NCBI RefSeq assembly: GCF_014191725.1
Contig: NZ_JACHWZ010000010.1
Location: forward strand, 62,001-126,000
Length of the DNA: 64,000 nucleotides
DNA from: Microbulbifer rhizosphaerae
GTDB taxonomy: Bacteria > Pseudomonadota > Gammaproteobacteria > Pseudomonadales > Cellvibrionaceae
Reading direction: 5' to 3'
Below the pieces are notes generated by a model that ran no database searches, had not been told where the DNA came from, and worked only from the letters and a program-made list of their open reading frames with translations. Every line of letters begins with the position of its first letter. Position 1 is the first letter of the stretch. Made by a program: the position numbers and the translations under genes. This document shows, in pieces, positions 11,468 through 24,255 of this stretch.

Positions 11468-12125
11468 CCCAGGGAGCCTTCCCTTCCCTATTTTTTTATC
11501 GGACTCGGCACCGGGTAATCGCGCGCCGTCACCCTCAAACTATCCACAGGCTCCTGGCGAACGAAGCCCGCCCCCACCAAACCCACGCGCTGAACACAAA
11601 AGTTGCGCACAGCAATCCACAGTCTTATCCAGATGCCCCCACTTGCTCACAGACAACCCACAGGAACTCTCACTACTTTCCAACAATCACCTGGCTTTGC
11701 CGGTCTGCTGTGAATAAAAGTGGGTACAACTCCGTCAAAACCTGAGAGCTCGGGCGGGCATAACTTCCTGGGGGAGAAAAACAGGGAAAAGTTATCCCGC
11801 CGGTCCACAACCCCCTACCGCGGTTGCCCCCGCTCCGGGGCAGGGGTTATCAGCAGCCTGACATACAGTATAAGCGATTGATTTTATTGATATTTCTTCA
11901 GTTATACCGAAAACAGCCCCCCCTAATAACAACAACTAATATAAAACTCTACCAATACAAGATATGTATAAGTTAACTAGTGTATGAATGATAAACAGCA
12001 AATAGACGGTTGAAATTTAATCAGAAAGTCGCCGGCCTGCGCTGTTACACTGTTTGCCGCATTCCACCCGCTGGCTATAAAATGTGCGCCCATTTTTACT
12101 TGTGCAGGGCCTGGCCTGGAAACCT
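11468..12125. other. AT-rich, DnaA-box-bearing gap between mnmE and mnmG
   Basis: No coding sequence is convincing in these ~650 bases. One perfect TTATTCACA box lies on the minus strand at 11709-11717. One-mismatch boxes are CTATCCACA (11540-11548) and TTATCCAGA (11625-11633), and several looser TCCACA strings accompany them. From about 11871 to 12028 the base composition falls sharply in GC, with runs such as GATTTTATTGATATTTCTTC. This is the layout of an origin (boxes beside an unwinding region). Enterobacterial oriC lies beside this same gene (gidA/mnmG). The mnmG promoter must also be here. Confidence 0.55.
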
Positions 12126-14015
12126 ATGGACTACCCCAAAACCTATGACGTGATCGTGATCGGCGGCGGTCACGCAGGCACCGAAGCCTCGCTCGCGGCC
12201 GCGCGTATGGGGGCCTCTACTCTGTTGCTGACCCACAACATAGAGACTCTGGGGCAGATGTCCTGCAATCCGGCCATCGGCGGCATCGGCAAAAGCCATC
12301 TGGTGAAAGAGGTGGACGCCCTGGGCGGCGCCATGGCCGAGGCCACCGATCTGGCCGGCATCCAGTTCCGCGTGCTCAATGCGCGCAAGGGGCCGGCGGT
12401 GCGCGCCACCCGCGCCCAGGCGGACCGAGCCCTGTACCGGGGCGCGGTCCGCGCGATCCTGGAGCGGCAGGAAAACCTGGAAATCTTCCAGCAGGCAGCG
12501 GACGACCTGATTGTGGAGGGCGAGCGGGTCACCGGAGTGGTCACGAACGCCGGCGTGCGCTTCCGTGCCAGGACTGTGGTGATCACCGCGGGGACCTTTC
12601 TCGGGGGAAAAATCCATATCGGCCTCGACAGCTACTCCGGCGGTCGCGCCGGGGACCCCCCGTCCATCGCCCTGGCGCAGCGGCTGAGGGAGCTGCCGTT
12701 TCGCGTCGAGCGGCTGAAGACAGGTACGCCGCCGCGGATCGATGCCCGCTCGGTGGACTTCTCCGGCCTGGAGGAGCAGTGGGGTGATACCCCCACGCCG
12801 GTGATGTCCCACCTGGGCCGCCGCGCCCAGCACCCGCGGCAGGTGTGTTGCTGGATCACCCATACCAACGCGAAGACCCATGAGGTAATCCGCGGGGGGC
12901 TGGACCGATCGCCGATGTACTCGGGGGTGATCGAGGGCATTGGCCCCCGCTACTGCCCGTCCATCGAGGACAAGGTGCACCGTTTCGCCGACAAGGACGG
13001 CCACCAGGTATTTATCGAGCCGGAGGGGCTGACCACCAACGAGCTTTACCCCAACGGCATCTCCACCAGCCTGCCCTTCGATGTGCAGATTGAACTGGTG
13101 CACTCGATCAAAGGTTTTGAAAAGGCGCACATCACCCGCCCAGGTTATGCCATCGAATACGATTTCTTCGATCCGCGGGACCTACTGCCCTCCCTGGAGA
13201 CCAAATTCATCCAGGGGTTGTTTTTTGCCGGCCAGATCAACGGCACCACCGGCTACGAGGAAGCCGCCGCCCAGGGGCTGTTGGCCGGGGCCAACGCGGC
13301 ACTCAAGTCACAGCAGCGTGAGGCCTGGGCGCCGCGCCGGGACCAGGCCTATCTGGGCGTGCTGGTGGACGACCTGATCACCAGCGGCACCCGGGAGCCC
13401 TACCGCATGTTCACCAGCCGCGCCGAGTACCGGCTGCTGTTGCGCGAGGACAACGCGGACCTGCGCCTCACCGAACTGGGGCGTCAGTTGGGGTTGGTGG
13501 GCGATGCCCGCTGGCGGGCCTTCAGCGAAAAGCGCGAGGCCATTGAGCGCGAGGAACAGCGGCTGCGGGAAACCTGGATACACCCGCATACCCCGCAGGC
13601 CTCCGCGGTGGAAACCCGACTGCCACAACCGCTGGCACGGGAGTACAGCCTAATGGATCTGCTCCGGCGCCCGGAGCTGGGTTACGCCAATGTGGCAGCC
13701 CTCAAGGGCGAGCCGGTGGAGGATGAGCGGGTGGCTGAGCAGGTGGAGATTGCCGCCAAATACGCCGGCTATATCGATCGCCAGCGGGAGGAAATCGAGC
13801 GGTTGCGGGCCTACGAGGACACCCCTATTCCGGCGGACTTCGAATACGGCGCGGTCTCCGGCCTGTCCAGCGAGGTGAAGCAAAAGCTGAGCGAGACCCG
13901 CCCGGACACCCTGGCGCGGGCATCGCGGATTCCCGGGGTCACCCCGGCGGCGGTGTCGCTGCTGCTGATCCAGCTGAAAAAGCGCGGCCTGCTCACCCGC
14001 AAAAAAGCCGTATAA
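12126..14015 (+). CDS. mnmG: tRNA uridine-5-carboxymethylaminomethyl modification enzyme MnmG (GidA)
   Basis: 629 residues from the ATG at 12126 ([20 protein letters not shown]), the same length as the E. coli protein; a reading 14 codons longer lacks support. It is the FAD-dependent partner of MnmE. The Rossmann FAD motif GGGHAGTEA is near residue 13. The conserved [20 protein letters not shown] and a second block [17 protein letters not shown] are present. The C-terminal helical domain carries the tRNA/MnmE-binding end. Confidence 0.98.
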   Translation: MDYPKTYDVIVIGGGHAGTEASLAAARMGASTLLLTHNIETLGQMSCNPAIGGIGKSHLVKEVDALGGAMAEATDLAGIQFRVLNARKGPAVRATRAQADRALYRGAVRAILERQENLEIFQQAADDLIVEGERVTGVVTNAGVRFRARTVVITAGTFLGGKIHIGLDSYSGGRAGDPPSIALAQRLRELPFRVERLKTGTPPRIDARSVDFSGLEEQWGDTPTPVMSHLGRRAQHPRQVCCWITHTNAKTHEVIRGGLDRSPMYSGVIEGIGPRYCPSIEDKVHRFADKDGHQVFIEPEGLTTNELYPNGISTSLPFDVQIELVHSIKGFEKAHITRPGYAIEYDFFDPRDLLPSLETKFIQGLFFAGQINGTTGYEEAAAQGLLAGANAALKSQQREAWAPRRDQAYLGVLVDDLITSGTREPYRMFTSRAEYRLLLREDNADLRLTELGRQLGLVGDARWRAFSEKREAIEREEQRLRETWIHPHTPQASAVETRLPQPLAREYSLMDLLRRPELGYANVAALKGEPVEDERVAEQVEIAAKYAGYIDRQREEIERLRAYEDTPIPADFEYGAVSGLSSEVKQKLSETRPDTLARASRIPGVTPAAVSLLLIQLKKRGLLTRKKAV

Positions 14016-14027
14016 CCCCCGTCTTGT

Positions 14028-14047
14028 GTAGGAGCGGCCGCTCCTAC
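14028..14047. repeat. REP-like palindrome, minimal copy
   Basis: GTAGGAGCGGCCGCTCCTAC is a perfect 20-base palindrome between mnmG and rsmG. It shares its core with the copies near 23559, 35323, 37139, 48766 and 58603. Confidence 0.75.
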
Positions 14048-14092
14048 AGGGCAACACGAAACCGAGTTGGAAATTTGACGACCTCACTGCAA

Positions 14093-14743
14093 ATGGAAAC
14101 TTTCCGCCCCCGCCTGCTCGAAGCCGCTGGGCAGCTGTCGGTGGAGTTGTCCCCGGAGCAGCAGGACAAGTTGCTCCAGTACCTGGAACTCTTCGCGCGC
14201 TGGAACGCGGCCTACAACCTGTCGGCCATCCGCGATCCGGCGCAGATGCTTGAGCGCCATATCATCGACAGCCTCAGCGTGGTGAACCTGTGCGGCCACG
14301 ACGCAAGCTCCCTGATCGATGTAGGTAGCGGCGGCGGCCTGCCGGGAATTCCGCTGGCGATAGTCCACCCCGGGCGCCAGGTCACCCTGCTGGACAGCAA
14401 TGGCAAGAAGGCACGCTTCCTGTTCCAGGTGGCCAGCCAGTTGCCGCTGGCCAATGTGCAGGTGATCAACGAGCGGGTGGAGGAATTTTCACCGGCGGAG
14501 AAGTTCGACGGCGTGGTTTCCCGGGCCTTCGCCTCCCTGGCCGATATGATTGCGGGAAGTGAGCACTTGCTAGCGCCCGGGGGAAAGTTTTACGCTATGA
14601 AGGGTCGGTTGCCGCAAGACGAGTTGAGCGCGCTTCCAAAAGGGATTAAGGTCGAGCAGGTGCACCCCCTGTCGGTACCGGGTTGCGATGCGGAGCGCCA
14701 CCTTATCGTGCTCAGCTGCCCAGCTGGCGACGATCCCGCTTAA
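14093..14743 (+). CDS. rsmG: 16S rRNA (guanine-527-N7) methyltransferase RsmG (GidB)
   Basis: 216 residues from the ATG at 14093 (METFRPRLLEAAGQ). A TTG at 14075, six codons upstream, is a possible alternative, and neither has a strong ribosome site. The SAM-dependent enzyme modifies G527 of 16S rRNA. The N-terminal helices include LLQYLELFARWNAAYNLSAI and the SAM-binding loop is IDVGSGGGLPGIPLAI. The NPPY-like catalytic region is replaced by VVSRAFASLADM, as usual in RsmG. It sits in its standard place between mnmG and parA. Confidence 0.93.
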   Translation: METFRPRLLEAAGQLSVELSPEQQDKLLQYLELFARWNAAYNLSAIRDPAQMLERHIIDSLSVVNLCGHDASSLIDVGSGGGLPGIPLAIVHPGRQVTLLDSNGKKARFLFQVASQLPLANVQVINERVEEFSPAEKFDGVVSRAFASLADMIAGSEHLLAPGGKFYAMKGRLPQDELSALPKGIKVEQVHPLSVPGCDAERHLIVLSCPAGDDPA

Positions 14744-14798
14744 AATTTTCCAAGACCAGATATTTGTCAGCCGCTGTTAACAACAGGGAACAATAACC

Positions 14799-15605
14799 TT
14801 GAGCAAGATATTTGCCGTGGCCAACCAGAAAGGCGGTGTGGGCAAGACCACCACCTGCGTCAACTTGGCCGCCTCTCTTGTGGCCAGTCGCCGCCGGGTC
14901 CTGCTGATCGACCTGGACCCCCAGGGCAACGCCACCATGGGCAGCGGTGTCGACAAAAACGAACTGCAACTGTCCAGCTATGACGTACTCGTCGCCGGGC
15001 TGCCGGCGCGCAAGGCGATTGTGACCACCGCCAGCGGCTACGACCTGATGCCCGCCAACGGCGATCTATCCGCCGCCGAGGTGGAACTGTTGGACATGGA
15101 CGGGCGCGAGTCCCGCCTGCGCCGCGCGCTGCGCGATCTGAACGGCGACTACGACTACATCGTGGTCGACTGCCCGCCCTCCTTGAACATGCTTACGGTC
15201 AACGCCCTCTGTGCCGCCAGCGGCGTGCTGATTCCCATGCAGTGTGAGTACTACGCACTGGAAGGGCTGTCCGCGCTGGTCGACACCATCACCCAGATCC
15301 AGCGCGCCGCCAACCCGGAGCTGAAGATCGAGGGCATACTGCGCACCATGTACGACCCGCGCAACAGTCTCACCAGCGATGTGTCCGACCAACTGTCCGA
15401 ATATTTCGGCGATCGACTCTACCGCACCTGTATCCCGCGCAACGTGCGTCTGGCGGAGGCCCCCAGTTTCGGCAAACCGGCGCTGGAGTACGATCGCCAC
15501 TCCAAGGGCGCCATCGCCTACCTGGCGCTGGCCGGCGAGATGACCCGCCGCCACGCCGCCAACCGCAATCCCAGTCACAGCGGCCCGGTGGCCGAAGCCG
15601 TTTAA
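14799..15605 (+). CDS. parA: Chromosome partitioning ATPase ParA (Soj)
   Basis: 268 residues from a TTG at 14799 with AGGGA about ten bases ahead. It has the deviant Walker A motif KGGVGKTTTCVNLAASL, a Walker A' block (LLIDLDPQGNATMGSG) and Walker B IVVDCPPSLNMLTVNAL. It is a dimerising ATPase that coats the nucleoid and moves ParB-parS complexes. It is followed 12 bases later by parB. Together with the two parS sites in recF this makes a complete origin-segregation system in the window. Confidence 0.97.
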   Translation: MSKIFAVANQKGGVGKTTTCVNLAASLVASRRRVLLIDLDPQGNATMGSGVDKNELQLSSYDVLVAGLPARKAIVTTASGYDLMPANGDLSAAEVELLDMDGRESRLRRALRDLNGDYDYIVVDCPPSLNMLTVNALCAASGVLIPMQCEYYALEGLSALVDTITQIQRAANPELKIEGILRTMYDPRNSLTSDVSDQLSEYFGDRLYRTCIPRNVRLAEAPSFGKPALEYDRHSKGAIAYLALAGEMTRRHAANRNPSHSGPVAEAV

Positions 15606-15617
15606 GAGGTACACACT

Positions 15618-16514
15618 ATGGCCACCCGGCGCAAAGGTTTGGGCAAGAATCTATCCCATCTGATCAGTGGCGAAGCCAGCCAGGCGATTGCCATGGCCAA
15701 CGGCGAGGGCGGTGCGGCAAGGGTGGACGGGGAGCTGCGCGAGCTGCCCATCGAATTCCTGCAGCGGGGTCGCTACCAGCCGCGCCGGGACTTCCCCATG
15801 GAATCCCTGCTGGAGTTGGCGGACTCTATCCGCGCCCAGGGCATCATGCAGCCCATCGTGGTGCGCCCTATCGGTGAACACAAATACGAGATCATCGCCG
15901 GCGAGCGCCGCTGGCGCGCCGCCCAACTGGCGGAACTCGACCGGGTGCCGGCGCTGGTGCGCGAGGTGCCGGACGAAGCCGCCATTGCCATGGCGCTGAT
16001 CGAGAATATCCAGCGGGAGGACCTGAACCCGGTGGAGGAGGCCGCAGCCCTCAAGCGGCTGCAGGACGAATTCCAACTCACCCAGCAGGAGGTGGCCGAG
16101 GCGGTGGGCAAATCCCGCAGTGCGGTGACCAACCTGCTGCGCCTGCTGAGTCTCACCGAGGAGGTGCGCACCTTTCTCGAGCGCGGTGATCTGGAGTTGG
16201 GACACGCCAAGGCCCTGCTCGGGCTCGCCGGGGAAACCCAGCGCAGCGCGGCGCGCCAGGTGGTCGACCGTGGGTTGACCGTGCGCCAGACCGAAGCGCT
16301 GGTGCGCCGCCTGCAGCAACAGGCGCAGAGCCCTGCTCCCGCCAAAACCGAAGACCCGAATATCCGCCGCCTGGTAGAGCGCCTGTCGGAAAAAGTTGGC
16401 GTGCCGGTGTCCATCGACCACAACGACAAGGGCGTGGGCCGGCTGGTACTCAAGTACAGCAGTTTGGACGAACTGGATGGCATACTGGCGCACATGGGGT
16501 ATTGCGAAGACTGA
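15618..16514 (+). CDS. parB: Chromosome partitioning CTPase ParB (Spo0J)
   Basis: 298 residues. The N-terminal CTP-binding/ParB-type nuclease-like fold includes LRELPIEFLQRGRYQPRRDF and the conserved GERRWRAAQLA box. Next are IENIQREDLNPVEEA and the HTH region VGKSRSAVTNLLRLLSL, which contacts parS. A C-terminal dimerisation domain ends at GILAHMGYCED. The start MATRRKGLGKNLSHLI with GAGGT ahead is standard. Targets are presumably the palindromes at 3203 and 3848. Confidence 0.97.
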   Translation: MATRRKGLGKNLSHLISGEASQAIAMANGEGGAARVDGELRELPIEFLQRGRYQPRRDFPMESLLELADSIRAQGIMQPIVVRPIGEHKYEIIAGERRWRAAQLAELDRVPALVREVPDEAAIAMALIENIQREDLNPVEEAAALKRLQDEFQLTQQEVAEAVGKSRSAVTNLLRLLSLTEEVRTFLERGDLELGHAKALLGLAGETQRSAARQVVDRGLTVRQTEALVRRLQQQAQSPAPAKTEDPNIRRLVERLSEKVGVPVSIDHNDKGVGRLVLKYSSLDELDGILAHMGYCED

Positions 16515-16635
16515 ACCACAAGAATAAATAGCCGCCCGGTTTTCGTGCATAGCATCCCGGTTTGTAAGCGCTCACTATCCCGGCTTCTCGCGGGGAAAAA
16601 CCCCGAAAATTGACAAAGTTGGCGATATTTGGCGG

Positions 16636-16665
16636 TTGAACCAGCGATACGGTTGCTCCTATAAT
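16636..16665 (+). promoter_or_regulatory. Probable sigma70 promoter of the ATP synthase operon
   Basis: TTGAAC (16636-16641), 18-base spacer, perfect TATAAT (16660-16665), about 68 bases ahead of atpI. The rest of the parB-atpI gap shows nothing else clear. Confidence 0.65.
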
Positions 16666-16732
16666 TCGCACGCCCAAATCTTGGGCGGACAGCGCACAAA
16701 ACCTGAGTAACCAGGGCCGGCTTACCCCGCCT

Positions 16733-17107
16733 ATGTACAAACCCCCGGTGTTAGTTATTGCCGCGGTACAGCTGCTGCTGGTATCGCTGGTCAGTGCGGC
16801 CCTGCACTTTTGCGGCAAACCGGTGATTGCGCTCTCCGCCTTTATCGGCGGTGTCCTGTGCGCGCTGCCCAACGCCTATTTCGGCTTTCGCGTCTTTCAT
16901 GGCGAGAGACGCCACAGCGGCGCGCGCGCCGCCGGCCAAGTAGTGGAATCCTTCTACCACGCGGAGACGGGCAAGTTTGTCCTGACCCTGGTAGGGTTTG
17001 CCGCGGTGTTTGCCGCGGTCCGGCCGCTGAACGCGGCCACAGTGTTTATCAGCTATGGCCTCTGCCTGCTTGTGCAGTGGCTATTGGCGGCGCGCTTGGT
17101 GAAATAA
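16733..17107 (+). CDS. atpI: ATP synthase protein I
   Basis: 124 residues with four hydrophobic segments (for example VLVIAAVQLLLVSLVSAAL and VFISYGLCLLVQWLLAARLV). AtpI is a small, poorly conserved membrane protein that assists assembly of the c ring or ion uptake and is not part of the final enzyme. It is identified by position as first gene of the atp operon and by its AtpI-like topology with GRF-type loop YFGFRVFHGER. Confidence 0.85.
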   Translation: MYKPPVLVIAAVQLLLVSLVSAALHFCGKPVIALSAFIGGVLCALPNAYFGFRVFHGERRHSGARAAGQVVESFYHAETGKFVLTLVGFAAVFAAVRPLNAATVFISYGLCLLVQWLLAARLVK

Positions 17108-17148
17108 AGCGGGCGCAACGGAAAAGACAATTTACGAACGAGTGCTGA

Positions 17149-18081
<933 letters not shown>

Positions 18082-18134
18082 TTTTTTGATAGTTCACTTT
18101 TTACACAACCTTTAAAACAACTCTTAACTTTTAG

Positions 18135-18392
<258 letters not shown>

Positions 18393-18464
18393 TTCCATCG
18401 TTCCAATTGCCCTTAACCCCCAAAGTTCTTTTTTGATAAAGAGCAAAGAGCAAGAGGTGTCGGT

Positions 18465-18935
18465 GTGAATATCAACCTGACTCTAATCGGCCAGTCGATC
18501 ACTTTCCTGGCCTTCGTATGGTTCTGCTGGAGGTTCGTATGGCCTCCGCTGCTCGGCGTGATGCAGGAGCGCGAGCAGAAGATCGCCACCGGCCTGGAAG
18601 AGGCCGAGCGCGCGGGCAAAGACCTGGAGCTGGCGCGGCGCAAGGCCGCCGACCAACTCAAGGAAGCCAAAGAGCAGGCGGCGGAAATAATCGAGGGCGC
18701 CAACCGGCGCGCCAACCAGATTATCGACGAAGCCAAGCAGGCTGCGCACGCGGAGGGAGATCGCCTGAAGGTCGCGGCGAAAGCCGAGATCGAACAGGAA
18801 CTGAACCGTGCCAAGGAGCAGCTGCGCAGCCGTGTGGCCGCCCTGTCTATCGCCGGCGCGGAGAAAATTCTCTCGGTCAATGTCGATGCCAAGGCACACG
18901 ATGATCTGATCGACCAACTGGCAGCCGAGCTGTAA
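18465..18935 (+). CDS. atpF: F-type ATP synthase subunit b
   Basis: 156 residues, the length of E. coli b, from a GTG at 18465 with AAGAGGT ahead. One N-terminal membrane helix ([20 protein letters not shown]) leads into a long charged coiled coil that forms the peripheral stalk. It is in the standard position between atpE and atpH. Confidence 0.97.
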   Translation: MNINLTLIGQSITFLAFVWFCWRFVWPPLLGVMQEREQKIATGLEEAERAGKDLELARRKAADQLKEAKEQAAEIIEGANRRANQIIDEAKQAAHAEGDRLKVAAKAEIEQELNRAKEQLRSRVAALSIAGAEKILSVNVDAKAHDDLIDQLAAEL

Positions 18936-18947
18936 GCGAGGAACCCC

Positions 18948-19484
18948 ATGGCGGAACTCAGCACACTGGCCCGGCCTTACGCCAAAGCGGCGTTCAGTTA
19001 CGCGCAGCAAGCCTCCGACCTCGGCGGTTGGAGCTCGCTGCTCGCCACTGCGGCCGCGGTCAGCCAGAGCGAGAAAGTGCGCGAGCTGCTGGACAACCCG
19101 CAGCTCACCGGCGATCAGCGCGCGGACAAATTCCTGTCGATCTGTTCAGACGACCTCGACGAGCCCGGAAAGAACTTTATCCGGCTGCTGGCGGAAAATC
19201 ACCGCCTGCAACTGCTGCCGGAAATTTCCGCGCTGTTCGAGGAGCTGAAGGCGCAGGCGGAGGCCACCCTTGAAGTGGAAGTCGTCTCCGCGCGCTCCCT
19301 CAGCGATGCCCAGGCGCAGAAACTGACCCGGGCGCTCAGCGCGAAATTTGAACGCGAGGTGCATCTGCACAGCTCGGTGGACGAAAGCCTGCTGGGAGGC
19401 GCGATTGTGCGCGCCGGTGACACAGTGATCGACGGCACAGTGCGCGGCCGTCTGGCCAAACTCGCCGAGGCAATAAACTCCTAA
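18948..19484 (+). CDS. atpH: F-type ATP synthase subunit delta
   Basis: 178 residues; links the peripheral stalk to the top of F1. The N-terminal helical bundle starts MAELSTLARPYAKAAFSYAQ, the family signature. The C-terminal part includes VDESLLGGAIVRAGDTVIDG, also conserved. Twelve bases separate it from atpF. Confidence 0.97.
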   Translation: MAELSTLARPYAKAAFSYAQQASDLGGWSSLLATAAAVSQSEKVRELLDNPQLTGDQRADKFLSICSDDLDEPGKNFIRLLAENHRLQLLPEISALFEELKAQAEATLEVEVVSARSLSDAQAQKLTRALSAKFEREVHLHSSVDESLLGGAIVRAGDTVIDGTVRGRLAKLAEAINS

Positions 19485-19526
19485 TTTAATTTTCCGGCCC
19501 GAGCCGGAAAATCCGAGGAACAGAGC

Positions 19527-21071
<1,545 letters not shown>

Positions 21072-21117
21072 TCATTTTCCCTCCCCTCTCCCATGCGGGT
21101 GAGGGCACACATCTCCT

Positions 21118-21143
21118 CCCCTCTCCCGCTTGCGGGAGAGGGG
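21118..21143. repeat. Inverted repeat in the atpA-atpG gap
   Basis: A 12-bp perfect arm (CCCCTCTCCCGC / GCGGGAGAGGGG) with a two-base centre. The same 26-base sequence occurs after glmS at 39135-39160, and degenerate pieces are at 21080-21103 and 23531-23556. It makes the atpA-atpG gap about 100 bases, wider than usual. Confidence 0.8.
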
Positions 21144-21175
21144 CCGGGGGAGAGGGCAAAAAAAGGTAAATCACT

Positions 21176-22036
21176 ATGGCAGGCGGAAAAGAAGTACGCA
21201 CAAAAATTGCCAGCATCAAGAGCACGCAGAAAATTACCTCCGCGATGGAAATGGTCGCGGCGAGTAAGATGCGCAAGGCTCAGGATCGCATGGCACTGGG
21301 GCGTCCCTACGCCCAGCGCATACGCTCGGTGATCGGCCACGTCGCCAACGCCTCGACCGAATACCAGCATATCTACCTGCAGGAGCGCGAGACTGTGCGG
21401 GTCGGTTACATCCTGGTATCCACAGACCGCGGGCTCTGCGGCGGCCTGAACATCAACATGTTCAAGGCGGCCATTCGCGATATGCAGGCCTGGTCGGCAA
21501 AAGGCGCCGAAGTGGAAATCTGCGCGGTGGGCAACAAGGCGGCCGCTTTCTTCAACGCCATCGGCGGCACCGTGGTCGCCGCCCTGCGCGACCTGGGCGA
21601 TGAGCCCCAGGCCAACAAACTGGTGGGCTCGGTCAAGGTAATGCTGGACCGCTTCGCGGAGGGCGATATCGACCGCCTCTTCCTGGTGTCCAACGAGTTC
21701 GTCAACACCATGTCGCAGAAGCCGCGGGTACGGCAGTTGCTGCCCCTACCCAAGGCCGAGGACGAAGAACTCAAGCACGAGTGGGACTACCTCTACGAGC
21801 CGGACCCGAAAGAACTGCTGGACGGATTGCTGGCGCGTTATATCGAGTCCCAGGTGTACCAGGCTGTGGTGGAGAACAAGGCCTGCGAGCAGGCCGCGCG
21901 CATGATCGCAATGAAGAGCGCCACCGACAACGCCGGCGAGCTGATCGACGCGCTGCAGCTTGTGTACAACAAGGCGCGCCAGGCGGCCATCACCCAGGAG
22001 CTGTCCGAGATTGTGGGCGGCGCCGCAGCGGTCTGA
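21176..22036 (+). CDS. atpG: F-type ATP synthase subunit gamma
   Basis: 286 residues; the central rotating shaft of F1. The N-terminal helix [20 protein letters not shown] and the C-terminal helix [20 protein letters not shown], which form the coiled coil in the alpha3beta3 cavity, are both present, as is [16 protein letters not shown]. It starts after the inverted-repeat gap with AAAGG ahead. Confidence 0.98.
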   Translation: MAGGKEVRTKIASIKSTQKITSAMEMVAASKMRKAQDRMALGRPYAQRIRSVIGHVANASTEYQHIYLQERETVRVGYILVSTDRGLCGGLNINMFKAAIRDMQAWSAKGAEVEICAVGNKAAAFFNAIGGTVVAALRDLGDEPQANKLVGSVKVMLDRFAEGDIDRLFLVSNEFVNTMSQKPRVRQLLPLPKAEDEELKHEWDYLYEPDPKELLDGLLARYIESQVYQAVVENKACEQAARMIAMKSATDNAGELIDALQLVYNKARQAAITQELSEIVGGAAAV

Positions 22037-22042
22037 CCCTGA

Positions 22043-23494
<1,452 letters not shown>

Positions 23495-23558
23495 GAGCCT
23501 TCCTGCAGGCGAACTGTGAGTAACTCTGGACCCCCTCTTCCGGGCACGGGAGAGGGCA

Positions 23559-23585
23559 TGTAGGAGCGGCCCATGGCCGCGATCG
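23559..23585. repeat. REP-like element in the atpD-atpC gap
   Basis: TGTAGGAGCGGCCCATGGCC followed by GCGATCG. GCGGCC and GGCCGC pair around CCAT. Another palindrome, CCTCTTCCGGGCACGGGAGA, precedes it. Together they widen the atpD-atpC gap to 131 bases. Confidence 0.75.
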
Positions 23586-23625
23586 AATTTGTTCAGAGCC
23601 TAAAACCAGAGAATGAGGTAGCCTG

Positions 23626-24045
23626 ATGGCTATGACTATACATTGCGACATAGTAAGCGCCGAGCAATCCCTCTTCTCCGGCCTGGTGGAGATGGTGGTT
23701 GTCAGCGGTATCGAAGGAGAGCTGGGCATCTCCTACGGCCACGCGCAACTGCTCACCGCGCTCAAACCGGGACCGGTGCGCATCATCAAGAAAGGTGGTG
23801 AAGAGGAAGTGCTGTTCGTCAGCGGCGGCTACGCCGAGGTCCAGCCGGGCACCGTCACCATCCTCGCGGATATCGCCGAGCGTGAAATCGACGAGGAAGC
23901 CGCCCAAAAGGCCCGCGAAGAAGCGGCCCACGCCCTGCACAAAGCTCCCTCGGAAATCGACTACGCCCGCATCTCCGCCCAACTGGCCGAAGCCGAAGCC
24001 CGCCTGCGCACCCTGCAGGCAATCCGCAAGGCCGCCGGTAAGTAA
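23626..24045 (+). CDS. atpC: F-type ATP synthase subunit epsilon
   Basis: 139 residues. N-terminal beta sandwich ([20 protein letters not shown], then [20 protein letters not shown]) and a C-terminal helical hairpin rich in Ala/Glu (about 90-139) that can inhibit ATP hydrolysis. An ATG two codons downstream of the first is also possible. It is the last gene of the atp operon; glmU, its usual neighbour in Pseudomonas, is 7.3 kb away here. Confidence 0.97.
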   Translation: MAMTIHCDIVSAEQSLFSGLVEMVVVSGIEGELGISYGHAQLLTALKPGPVRIIKKGGEEEVLFVSGGYAEVQPGTVTILADIAEREIDEEAAQKAREEAAHALHKAPSEIDYARISAQLAEAEARLRTLQAIRKAAGK

Positions 24046-24118
24046 CCCGGGACCGCGGAGCTTTTTTTGAGCGCTGAAGGCTCCAGCTCCGCATGCGTGC
24101 CAGAGGCCCGCCGTAGGA
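24046..24118 (+). repeat. Gene-end composite repeat, copy after atpC
   Basis: It begins at the base after the atpC TAA with CCCGGGACCGCGGAGCT and contains GCGCTGAAGGCTCCAGCTCC, then ends in GGCCCGCCGTAGGAG. The same modules in the same order follow the uvrD stop at 58536. CGGAGCT and AGCTCCG can pair into a hairpin. Confidence 0.75.
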
Positions 24119-24138
24119 GAGCCTGCTTGCAGGCAATT

Positions 24139-24163
24139 AAAAGCAGCTTCGGCTGCTTTTTTT
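24139..24163 (+). terminator. Rho-independent terminator of the ATP synthase operon
   Basis: AAAAGCAGC-TTCG-GCTGCTTTTTTT: perfect stem with a stable TTCG tetraloop and a run of seven T. Confidence 0.93.
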
Positions 24164-24255
24164 GTACCTGAAGGTACACCTTTATTTGAGTGGGTGCTGG
24201 TCATGGGCCCCCAATAGCAACCCGTTGAGTTTCAATAAAAAGAATAGGTCCGTCC

